Origin: Psococerastis gibbosa | Taxonomy: Eukaryota; Arthropoda; Insecta; Psocodea; Psocidae | Assembly (NCBI GenBank): GCA_963971405.1 | Contig: OZ020484.1 | Location: forward strand, 37,594,770-37,658,769 | Reading direction: 5' to 3' | DNA: 64,000 nt | In this document: positions 43,420-53,300 of the stretch, piece by piece | Layout of the letters: every line of letters starts with the position of its first letter | Position numbering within the stretch: the first letter of the stretch is position 1 | Position numbers and translations under genes: made by a program | The notes under the pieces: model-generated | Database searches by the model: none | What the model saw: the letters and a program-made list of their open reading frames with translations, nothing else | What the model was told of the DNA's origin: nothing

Positions 43420-44388
43420 GTCAATTATTTGCCATTCAACTATTAGTTTCGTAAGGGTGTAGTGTTGTTCTAAATCAGCATTAGCCTCAGGGGCGCAGCC
43501 AAGGGGGGATTTATAGAACATCTTAACATAGGAATAAGCGGTTATTCTCTGTCCGGTGTGCTGCTTGGACGCCGTCTATCCCACCTTGGTGGGTCATGGA
43601 CAAAGATTGAATGATTGATTGATTGGCTATATCTATAGTATGTAGGCCTATGTCTGCATGCATCAATTACTTATTCGTGTAAGTATTTTGTTACTTTTCA
43701 AGGCAAACCTAGTGCATTAGAGGATTATATTAATCCAGAAGGGAAGCCATAAAGAAAATGGGATACGAGACGATGCTGGTAGAATCTTTACAATCAAAAC
43801 CGCTTAATGGCCTCTAAACCTTTCCTGGCTTGAAGTCTGACTGTGAATTAGGTATGTATAGATATCAAGGGCCGTTACTTGCGGTCACTCTCCCAGTTTT
43901 CCATCACATTTCATGGCATTAAAGCCGATAATCTGAAATTTTTTGGTGTATATTGCCTTCATGTCTACATGTTCACTTTCGTACGAACTTCAGTCCATAT
44001 TCGCTTCAAAATTTAATTAAACGCAGGAAAATGAAGATAAATCAACCAAACCCTATGGAAACACATGGAGTAATGGCGCCTTTAGCGATCCAACCAATCA
44101 GAGTAATCTGGAAGTGACGTCATTCCGGAATGGTGTATCAATCATGATTGAATATTAATTTTGGAAGCGCCGGTAGAGGGCTCTTCTGTTCTAGGGAAAG
44201 TGAGTGGAGTTGTTGTTTTTATAGTAAAGCCCGAAGTTTGTTCTTATTTTTAAAATGAAATCAAATCATATCAGCATGCATAACTTATCATTATATGTGT
44301 AAAATAAGTAGTGTCTATGTTACGTGTGTTTGGTTTAGTTTTGTAAAAGTGGCGGTCGAATCTAACCTTACTTTGTTGCGACTTAGTC
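43420..44388. promoter_or_regulatory. Spacer and NAA25 upstream region
   Basis: An ATTG microsatellite-like end (ATGATTGATTGATTGG, 43608-43624) suggests an old LINE tail. GC rises slightly at 44165-44220, just before the NAA25 ATG; a promoter is expected here but no core element is clear. Confidence 0.35.
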
Positions 44389-46929
44389 ATGCCTCGAGAT
44401 CCACTAGAACCTGCTTACCGTCTAATAGCTTCAAATCGCTATACCGAAGCCATTCACATAATTAATAAATTGCTAAAAAAGCAACCAAATTTCCAAATTG
44501 CTAAAGTGTGGAAATGTGAAGCGCTCTATGGTCTCGGAAATGTCACTGAGAGTGAAGAGTTAATGAGTACTATTATTGGAGGAGCAGCAGCTGATAAACG
44601 GACTCTAGAATGTGTAGCAGATTTCTATCGAGCGAGAGGTAATTATGAAAAACTTGTGGAAGTCTATGACAACGCTTTAAAGTTTGATCCAAGTGATGAA
44701 TCTTGGAGGAAGGCCTTATTTGAATGTTGCGGTCTAGCCGGCGATTTTAAAAAACAACAGCAACAAGCACTTATCTTATACAAACAGAGTCCTCGCATGT
44801 TGTTTTATTGCATGGCAGTTGTGTGCTTGCTGCAACAAGCTGATGAAAATCCTGTTGCACTTGAGTTAGCCGAGCGTATGATGTCGAAACAAGCAGATGC
44901 TGGCAAGCTCAAGTCAAAGAATGAAGTATTGCTTTGGCTAACCGTTCTAGAAAGGAGAAAAAAATATGGAGAAGCTTTGTCTCTTGTGGAAAAATCAGCT
45001 GCTGAGCTGGACTCTCTAATATCTACCATCGATAAGCAAATTGAGTTGTATGTTCTTCTTGAATGTTGGCAAAAGGCTATGATATTGCTGAAGCAATATC
45101 TCAAAGATAAACCCGACTCATGGTTTCATTATGAAACGTATCTAAAGACTGTGCTGCGGTTAAAAGCTGCCGCAGATGTTAATCCCATTGAGGAAGACCC
45201 AATTGTGTGCGCTGAAGAATTTCTGAGATCCCAACATCAGAGTCACCCTAGTTTAAGAGGGCCCCTGCTAGCACAAATTGAGCTTTCTAAGCTGCTGATC
45301 AATGAAGGCGGCCACCCATCACATTGTGAAAACGTAAGCGCACTGGTTTTAAAATACTTTGAACTTTTTGGAGAGAAGGGAATCAGCTTGTTTGATTTAA
45401 AAAAGTACATCCCTTTGTTACATGATTTGGATGCGTCGAACCTGTTGCAAAAATTAAGTAGCTCTTCTTGGCCAAACACAAATCTTGTCGAACTTCAACA
45501 GCGAATGGGCACTGCAAAGCATGTCTCATTCGTTCTTCTTAGTAGAATGCTCTCAGCCCATGCAAAGCTCTCTGTGGAAGAAAGGATCGTACTTTCAGAT
45601 GAGTTAGAGCTGTGTTACAAAAATGCTGAAGAAATGGAGCGGCGTGATCATTACCTTATTCTCTTGGCAAATGTAAGACTCTCTTTATATGATGAAACTG
45701 GGAATGGGAGTCATCTTGTTAATGCAGTGTGCGTATTAGAAGAAGCTTCCAGCCAGGGGTATGGCATTTTTGCACTTCAGGTATTGCTTTTGCAGCTTTA
45801 CTTTGCGCTAGGTGCTTCCAGAGCGGCCAAAAAAATTTACGAACAGATGCGTATACAAAGCGTCCAAGTTGATACATTGGCCCATATGTTCCTAATTGGA
45901 ATATCTTCGACAGGCCATTTCTCCACTTCCTTAGAAATGTGGGAAACTGCGTTAAAAATTCTTAACCAGTGTGCAGCTGAAAGTTTAGAAGCTCTGGTTT
46001 GGAGCTACAGGTCTGGAATTTTTCATCGTGTAAGTGAACTTACAAGATGTGCTAGGCGATTTCAACGGTCTTTGACTGTACCTTGGCTGAGAGGTGAGAA
46101 ATCATTTTTAGAGCTTATTGTTGCGGAACCAAGTCGTTCTGAACAAGTGTTGGGAAAAGGTCGTATTTTCGTTGATTGGGATTCATGTGTTGACAATCGG
46201 GACTTGCAAGCGCTTCCTACATGGGATCCCCCTGAGCAAAAACCAAATTCTGTCGAATCCTTCCGCGAAATGTTGCTTTTTAGTAGGCTGCGTGAAGCTA
46301 CTATGTCCAACGTTGCAGCTGCAGTTGTTTATGGCAAAGATCGCAAGGAAGAAGATGGCGAAAAATTCGCAATGTCTTTACAAGAACTCCGACGCATTTA
46401 CAGCGAAGCTTCTTTACAAAATGGTGTTGAAGAAAATAAAAAAACTGCCAAAACGTACACACGATTACACTTGCTGATTGGAATACCGCTTCCCGCCCTC
46501 TTTGAAAAGCTTTTAGATTTGGACCAATCGTCATTTGAAAAAGTGTGCACAATATTGAACCAAATTTCAGACAATTTCGTACACATGGTGGAGACACACA
46601 GGACAAAAGACCCTCGCAAATGTCTAGAATCTGCTGTTACACAAATAGAAGTCTTATCACTAGCAACATTAGTTGTTGGCGCAGCTAGAGCCGGCCTATC
46701 TGCAGCTAATATCCGTCGAAGTGAACCTGTTGTTCGGTGTTTGGAGAAATGCTGGGCTCAACTAGAAAGTAGTCTTAACTTCCCTATTCCGCCATGCTCA
46801 TACCCAAATAGTGTTACTCGGGAGACTGTTGAAACTAAATTACGTGACAATTATCAGGTTGCCATTGATGATATGAAGAAGGTGGTTCGAAAGAAAGCTA
46901 GTTACCTTCATAAGCTGAAATCCCCGTAG
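44389..46929 (+). CDS. NAA25: N-alpha-acetyltransferase 25, NatB auxiliary subunit
   Basis: 846 codons in one exon, TAG at 46927-46929. NAA25 is the TPR scaffold that holds NAA20 and docks NatB to ribosomes; NatB acetylates N-termini starting Met-Asp/Glu/Asn/Gln. TPR-like helices fill the N-terminal half (residues 5-130: LIASNRYTEAIHIINKLLKK, VADFYRARGNYEKLVEVYDNA, LAGDFKKQQQQALILYK). The DFKKQQQ...LYK block is strongly family-like. A mid-domain with PSLRGPLLAQIEL follows, and the C-terminal part keeps the WELL-type basic end (DMKKVVRKKASYLHK). Length is close to the usual 850-970. The 5' leader CGACTTAGTCATGCC gives the only good start. Unusually, it has no intron although neighbours do. The next gene starts 96 bases later. 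Confidence 0.88.
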   Translation: MPRDPLEPAYRLIASNRYTEAIHIINKLLKKQPNFQIAKVWKCEALYGLGNVTESEELMSTIIGGAAADKRTLECVADFYRARGNYEKLVEVYDNALKFDPSDESWRKALFECCGLAGDFKKQQQQALILYKQSPRMLFYCMAVVCLLQQADENPVALELAERMMSKQADAGKLKSKNEVLLWLTVLERRKKYGEALSLVEKSAAELDSLISTIDKQIELYVLLECWQKAMILLKQYLKDKPDSWFHYETYLKTVLRLKAAADVNPIEEDPIVCAEEFLRSQHQSHPSLRGPLLAQIELSKLLINEGGHPSHCENVSALVLKYFELFGEKGISLFDLKKYIPLLHDLDASNLLQKLSSSSWPNTNLVELQQRMGTAKHVSFVLLSRMLSAHAKLSVEERIVLSDELELCYKNAEEMERRDHYLILLANVRLSLYDETGNGSHLVNAVCVLEEASSQGYGIFALQVLLLQLYFALGASRAAKKIYEQMRIQSVQVDTLAHMFLIGISSTGHFSTSLEMWETALKILNQCAAESLEALVWSYRSGIFHRVSELTRCARRFQRSLTVPWLRGEKSFLELIVAEPSRSEQVLGKGRIFVDWDSCVDNRDLQALPTWDPPEQKPNSVESFREMLLFSRLREATMSNVAAAVVYGKDRKEEDGEKFAMSLQELRRIYSEASLQNGVEENKKTAKTYTRLHLLIGIPLPALFEKLLDLDQSSFEKVCTILNQISDNFVHMVETHRTKDPRKCLESAVTQIEVLSLATLVVGAARAGLSAANIRRSEPVVRCLEKCWAQLESSLNFPIPPCSYPNSVTRETVETKLRDNYQVAIDDMKKVVRKKASYLHKLKSP

Positions 46930-47025
46930 AGTACTCCTGCGTGATGTGTTTTATTGAAGGCTTTTAAAATTATTAAACCTAGTCTATTTGTCCCAGGTGC
47001 TTCATTTTATACTGTATATAGAGAA

Positions 47026-48834
47026 ATGAACAAGTTGAAGTTAATTAAAGGTCTGCCGATCATACACTCTGACGATTATGTGTGTTCGCTGCCTCCCAAA
47101 CATAGATTTCCTATGCCGAAATTTAAAATGATTATGGATGTACTCTGTTCGGACCAAATAGTAAATCGTCGGAAGCAAGTTATAGAACCTGACCCAGTTA
47201 CCTTTGAAGAAGCAAGCTCGGTTCATACTTCATCTTACGTAGATAAGTTTTTTAATGGTCGCACTGCGAATGACGAACAGAGAGCCACGGGATTTCAGTG
47301 GTCCCAAGGACTTGCCAACCGTGTACGCCTAGAAACTGGTGGAACCATTTTAGCAACCAGGATAGCTTTAGAACGTGGCTTAGCTTGCAGCACAGGTGGT
47401 GGCACGCATCATGCATTTCCAGACAGAGGCGCCGGCTTCTGTCTAATCAACGACATTGCGGTGGCTGCGCGCCTGTCACGGCGCAGAGTTCTGGTGGTAG
47501 ATTTGGATGTCCACCAAGGAGACGGCACGGCTTTTATCTTCAGTGGCGACCCAACTGTTTTTACGTTCTCAATGCACGCCGAGAAAAATTTTCCATTTCG
47601 AAAACAAAGAAGTGATTTGGATGTAGCATTACCCAACGGTATGGGAGACATGGAGTACATGAAAGTTCTTCAGGTATGTCGACACTTATTAAATTCGCCT
47701 TACAATCACGCTACACCGAATAACAAAATTTAAAGGTAACCAATTTTTACAGTGAGGAGGCATAATATTTATCATTCACGCAAAAATATCTCGCCTAAGT
47801 TGGTGTGATTAAAAATATGAACAGTTTCATCTGTCGCTTAGCAGGAGCTAAGGCACCCATTCCACATACGTACAACGTCAATGAAAATTATGAAATTGAA
47901 GGTGGTAGCAGAATTTTTAGTATGTCTTTAATGTCTGCTACCACCTTCAATTTCATAATTTTCATTGACGTTGTACGTATGTGGAATGGGCACCTTAGCT
48001 CACCCTCAAAGAACAGCTTAGGGTGAGACTTGAAATAAAAAATGTGTCTTGAGGCCAAATTTTTAGGGTCTCTATGTCCGGAAAAGGGAGTTGAGAAAAA
48101 TGTGGGTATGGTGGGAGTGGGACCCATGATCTATGCCTTTTCCAGGACATCGTGTCAACATCTACACCATTCACACCCCACCCACTCTTGCCAATTCCAT
48201 GCTTGCACGTTCTCACAGGCTTTTTTCTATTCCAGCTCCCAATTAGGTACACGTTCACCTCAGTCCTTAGGTCATAGCAACTCAGGGCGCGATTATTCTC
48301 TGACTTGTCGCTACATTCAACAGTTTCAACACGATGCCCCGTAAAGGCATAGATCGTAGGTTCGAGTCCCGCTCAACCAGATTTTTCTTGACTTTTCCTA
48401 ATATAACGTCATAGGAATGAATGTCCACAACAGGTTGTCTCTTCAAACCTAAGTCAATGTAATGTAGGAAATTGGTATTGCAGAATTAATTAAATTTCAT
48501 ATCTTCTCTTCAGTTCTTCCCTTTGTGTTAAGGATTAATAATTTTAATGTTACAGGATAATCTGGAGCCCCTGTTGACGCTGTTCCATCCTGATCTGATA
48601 ATCTATGACGCTGGTGTGGACCCCCATAAAGAAGATGAACTGGGAAAACTTGCGCTGACTGACCAAGGTTTACTGGAAAGGGATAAGTATGTGCTTAATA
48701 CGGCACTGCAGCGGAGAATTCCCGTGGCAACAGTCATAGGAGGTGGATACTCCTCCGATCTTTTAGCTTTATCCAAGCGTCACTCAATAATCCATCGTGC
48801 AGCCAGCCACGTCTGGAATGAGCGCTGTCTTTGA
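47026..48834 (+). CDS. Class IV-like histone deacetylase (bacterial/plant-type subfamily), two exons
   Basis: Exon 1 is 47026-47673 and exon 2 is 48556-48834; donor CAG|GTATGT and acceptor TAATGTTACAG join in phase 0 to give 308 residues, full length for this family. All catalytic elements are visible: GGGTHHAFPDRGAGFC (active-site His pair), VVDLDVHQGDGTA and YDAGVDP (zinc ligands Asp-His-Asp) and the tyrosine motif VIGGGYSSD. The opening (PPKHRFPMPKFKM) and FSMHAEKNFPFRKQRSDLDV fit the HDAC family common in bacteria and plants better than vertebrate HDAC11. It removes acetyl or acyl groups from lysine or related substrates; the target is unknown. The ATG is the first in frame after the NAA25 stop, preceded by an AG acceptor-like TTTGTCCCAG (to 46996). 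The intron holds a MITE and a SINE. ATTAAA near 48904 may serve as poly(A) signal. Confidence 0.88.
47852..47994. repeat. Young 143-bp hairpin MITE, copy 2
   Basis: Nearly identical to 40733-40875 (I see one change in the first bases), so both were mobile recently. Inserted in the HDAC intron. Flanks AGCTAA/TTAGCT extend the inverted symmetry, so the target copy cannot be assigned. Confidence 0.88.
48310..48465 (+). repeat. SINE with intact B box
   Basis: GATCGTAGGTTCGAGTCCCGC is a textbook tRNA-type B box. A following body (TTTTTCTTGACTTTTCC, GGTTGTCTCTTCAAACCTAAG) matches the reversed copy at 14430-14545. No complete cloverleaf. In the HDAC intron. Confidence 0.5.
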
Positions 48835-49374
48835 CACTGTCAACTTCATTATCACTGCCTTTGAGATGATTACAATCTGACCTAAACCTACCTGCCATAA
48901 TTCTTATTAAAAGATTAACTTATTGATTTGATACAATTACGTGCTTCAGTCTCATTGGCTTCTGTAGATTTATTATAAGTGTGATTACAAAACTGGATTA
49001 TAGTGTTTTTTGGTATTTTAAATTTGGCTTCACATTAATCCAGTTTGCAAGATTGGTTTTTAATGTAGGTTAACAGCTCTCGGTCACCAAATTAGGCAGA
49101 CCTCAGACATGCATATATTCGCCTATCAACGGCAGCTTTGGCTTTCATGTGCTTCAAGGAAAGAGGGTTGACCCATGTGTCATGTTGTGCTGTTACTTAA
49201 TATTAAGGACCTATGGTTTCAAATGTATTTTCGAAAAATTAAAAATATGCATATTGTCGAAGGGTACCAAATGAATGGCATTAAAAAAGCGTTTGATTCG
49301 ATAAACTCGATTCAAAAGCGCCCTTTCAGTTCGCCTATAAAACTATGAAGGACACAGTTACAAATTATATCTCA
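48835..49374. other. HDAC 3' UTR and spacer
   Basis: No coding feature recognised. HDAC (+) and GTF3C1 (-) converge across 48835-50355. Confidence 0.4.
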
Positions 49375-49590
49375 TAAGGCGGCTATTTGCTTCACTTGTG
49401 AAGCTGCTGAAGCAGTGAATTTTGTTTTTGACGTTTGTTCTGTTTTAAGGAGACTATTATGTAGATAAACTTAGATAAGTTAAGTATCTACATAATAGTC
49501 TCCTTAAAACAAACCAAACGTCAATGACAAAATTCACTGCTTCAGCAGCTTCACAAGTGAAGCAAATTGGCCGGTGGAATATCCGCCTTA
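49375..49590. repeat. 216-base near-perfect hairpin (MITE)
   Basis: The left arm (TAAGGCGGCTATTTGCTTC ... GGAGACTATTATGTAGATA) is repeated inverted to the right end (... CCGCCTTA), with only small mismatches and a short loop near 49470-49482. Each arm also contains a small self-complement, CTTCACTTGTGAAG. Related to 27551-27730. Confidence 0.88.
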
Positions 49591-50355
49591 GGCAATGGAA
49601 CCAATCAAAACTCGTTATTTCTCTACGACTACATAAACCGCCTGCACTATGGATTTCTCTACGAAAGACATCCATAGGCTACGTTTCCGACTACACCGGT
49701 TAGTGAATGTTCTATCAAATTAGAAGTAACATTTAGAACGCAAGAGTTAAACGATTATTAACCGTATATTTGCATAATACAATAGATCTATACGATTATA
49801 CAGTTAAGAAACTGTTATATGTAAGGTCCAGCTGATATTTGTCTGTATTTGCAATCTCAAATTTTCTTATTGATTGCGAGGCTAATAAATTAATAAGCCC
49901 ACCCAAACTAGTTTGCATTGGCAACAATAACAAATAAATAACAATATAAAAGTACGTAGCCTTTATGATTAGTCTGCGACTCTATGAAGTAAAAACTTGT
50001 GCAGCCTGGGGGCCATGATTTCTGAAAAATCCGTGATACGTGAGACTCCTCCACACCTCCTGCCTTGTGATTATTCAACACTCCCTCTGGTACCAGTCCC
50101 ACTCTTTTTTCTCTTGTCATCCCCTATACTTCTTGGTGCACCTGCTGTTATCCATTCCCTTTACGTGTCCAAACCATCGGATTCCTCTCCATCTTCTTAT
50201 CACTTAATTTCTAATCATCGTCAGATCAGTTTCATAATACCTTACTTGATTATAGTAAGTTACCATGCGTGATAGCCGACGTACCGTGTCGCGTACGATA
50301 ATTACAGAATTTTCATTTTTCCAAAAATTAAATCAATCTGAAAATCTCGCATAGC
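49591..50355. other. Spacer before the GTF3C1 stop
   Basis: 50040-50280 reads like a common insect LINE 3' remnant (CTTTACGTGTCCAAACCATC), which I could not place in a clade. No gene. Confidence 0.3.
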
Positions 50356-53300
50356 CTACTTCTGGGGACTTGCAGTTGATTTTTTGGTGGTTGGAACTTC
50401 TAGGACATCTTTGCTATAGGACTTGTTGCCAATAAACATTCCAAGTTTAATGACAGCATCTATGCTTGCTTCCAAAAGTATTTCATCATCTGCCTTGAAG
50501 CCTGTGTACCCGTCTGCAATTTAAATATTGACAGTACTAATTAAAATTGGAAAATAAATTAAAAGTAGGAACTTTTGTAAAAACTATTACTTGACAGCAA
50601 AGTTGTCGCCGTCCCTTTAACTCCACACGTAGCAGATGCTTTAGGTTATTGTTACTTTTTGTGAAGACAATGTACAATAAACGCATAGTGGGGGGGGGGG
50701 GGGCACTGTAAATTTGCCCTTAACATCATTGCTATAACTGCAAGTTTAGCTGACTTTGCTAATAAAAAATATAATCAACATACCCGATATTCGTGTAAAG
50801 CCTTTGGAAAACAAGGATGCCTTCTGTCTGTGTACAATGAAGCGTGTGATACAGCCCAGGTCAACCAGGAGCTCGATGATTTCCTTGGTCCAGACTGGCG
50901 AGAGCCCCGACTTGAACTGGTCGGTGACCGCGACCACGGAGATACCTGGGTACATCATGATGTGGCCAAGGATCGTCCCGAGCAGCTTGTCCACCACGCG
51001 GCGGTTGACCGAGCCGTCAATGCGCAACCACGGCCGCATGATGATCTCGATTGCAGCAGAATGTTCAACACTGGAACAAGTTATATTATAATTTTAAAAA
51101 TATAAGATAAATTTTCAAGGTTTTTCAAGAAAATGTCATTATGTTGCATATGACTGCCCTATTACAACCAGCTGCGCCAAAACTACTGTACAATGTATAA
51201 AATTAGCGGCGGTCACTAGTACGCTGGCACGTGAAAGAGTAGTGCCCAGATTTTTATAATGGAATGAAACTTGCTTATATTAAATCGGACGTTATTTTCG
51301 CTATGGAAGCAATTTTGAACCAAGAATTGAAATGAAAGAAGCACTTTGTTTATCCCAGTATTTGAATAAGTATACCACCATTATAAAATCGAAGAAATTC
51401 GTTGTTTCGTTCGTTTAAATTCCTGATCCAGCAACCAATGTCTTTTCATGGACGTAGTTCTAAAATAAAATATCGGAAAATAAAAATGAATGAAAAATTC
51501 AACACACAGGGCTGACAATAGAATTGCAGGCGGAGAAGTTCTGCGGCGCACTTGACCTCGTCACTAGGGGAATCGATGATTTATAATTACGAAGACTTTC
51601 ACGGCTGGAGTTACGGGATGAAGCTGCAGAATCCGGGATGATCGACGGCCTATCATTCCGGATTCTACTGCTTCGTCAATCGATGATTGTCAAGAGTTGG
51701 GCGTGGCCATCTTAATAGCTTGATTTTGACTGCATTTGGCTTACGCTGGGTCCCAACTGCGCTATCGTTGATTGACTGAGCGATGAATGGCTATCCGGCT
51801 AGCCTGGACTTAGACAAGTGCGTATAAGAATCCTTGTCGAACATTAGAGTTTTATATTCTTCGCCCGACCAATAAGTATAGTCCTTCCGTAAAACAGTCT
51901 TATTGATCTTATGGTGAAAAATTCAATCGGCAATCTTAGGAAATTCTTATGTACTGCTTTTAAACATGGTTGCAGCTTTATCTTGTGTTTACCATATAAT
52001 TGAGTCATAAGTGTGTTCTTTTAACCAACATAAATACTAAATCCTACAATAAGTCATCACGAACGACATTTTTACCACTGGGGACAATTACCAGCTTTCG
52101 TTTCTTTTTCGATTTTTTTCTAATACTTAGGTCTTTTTTTTTTTTTTTTTAATGCCTTAGCTTATTAAGGACGAGTCACCCGTTTCAAAGGTTTTTACTT
52201 ACACTGCAGCTGTAGCAGATGACACACCAGGTTGAGAGAGATCAGATGGCTTAACTTTTTCCCTGTTGAGTCTTGTAAGTTTGAATGACTGAACAGTCCA
52301 GGCGGAAATGTGTTTCTGTGAGACAAAGCGTGTCTCATCAACTCCAACCCTACAAAGCAGACCGGCCCCTTCTAGTAGGTGGACCGCGTCCCGCAGTTGA
52401 TCTTGCTCGCAGTAGTACAGCAAATCTTGAACGGAAGCCCCCAGGGCAGCACGCCCGTCGATAAATGTGAGTATGGAGGTCAAATCGTCCCTGCCGACCG
52501 TTTGGGAGGAACTGCTCACTCTATCAATAACGGCCACCTCATCGAGAGGAACCCGCAGTGCGTCTGAGCGGCTGAAAATTAAGGGCAATGCATTAAATTT
52601 TGCACCAGCGACGCACTACTCCAATAATAATTTTTAAGCAGAGATTTCTGAATATTTTGAACAACTTGAGACTAAATCATTTTGACGCAATTAAATAATC
52701 CCTCGTTCCACATCTGCAAAGAAATTAAAGTGGACTGATACAAAATTGATGAAACACAAACTTTCGCAATAAATTTAAATTTTCTCGCCTACAGTAAAAA
52801 ACGAGATCTAGTGTAGTATGATAGTCTTGTTCAAGTTACAGCCGGCTGGCTGGTTGGCATCGATCCTGGAACGCCCTCTTCAACTCCACGTATGCATTGG
52901 CCCCTGCATCCTCGATCACTTGCTGCAGCTACTCTTTTCTCGGGCGCCCACGTCAGTTGACGCCTTCCATTGTTCCCTCTATGATGCAGCTTACGAAGTT
53001 CTCGTGTCGAAGCAAATGTCCAATCCAGTGAGCTCTTCTTTTACTTATCGATGCAACCAGAGTTTTTCTTTCACTTACTCTGGTTAGAACGTCCTCATAG
53101 CACCACATCTCAAATGCTTCGAGTAAAATAGCATATAGTATTGATAGGTAGTGGTAAATTAATCAGGTAAGCAGACTAGATACTGTTTGAGAAAGCTTCT
53201 ATTTTTTTTTTTTTAAAGAAGTATACGTAATACCAAGCTGGTATCTTTGCGGCTGTGGAACGCGGAATTAATTAATTTCCGCAAAATAGCTTGGCCTTCA

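Noticed and set aside
46927..47026. In-frame fusion of NAA25 and HDAC by stop read-through
   Set aside because: The frames do agree, but TAG is followed by a TGA five codons later and no readthrough context or linker domain is visible.
48330..48400. A tRNA gene at the good B box
   Set aside because: No A box at the right distance and no acceptor stem; the downstream body matches another SINE-like copy.
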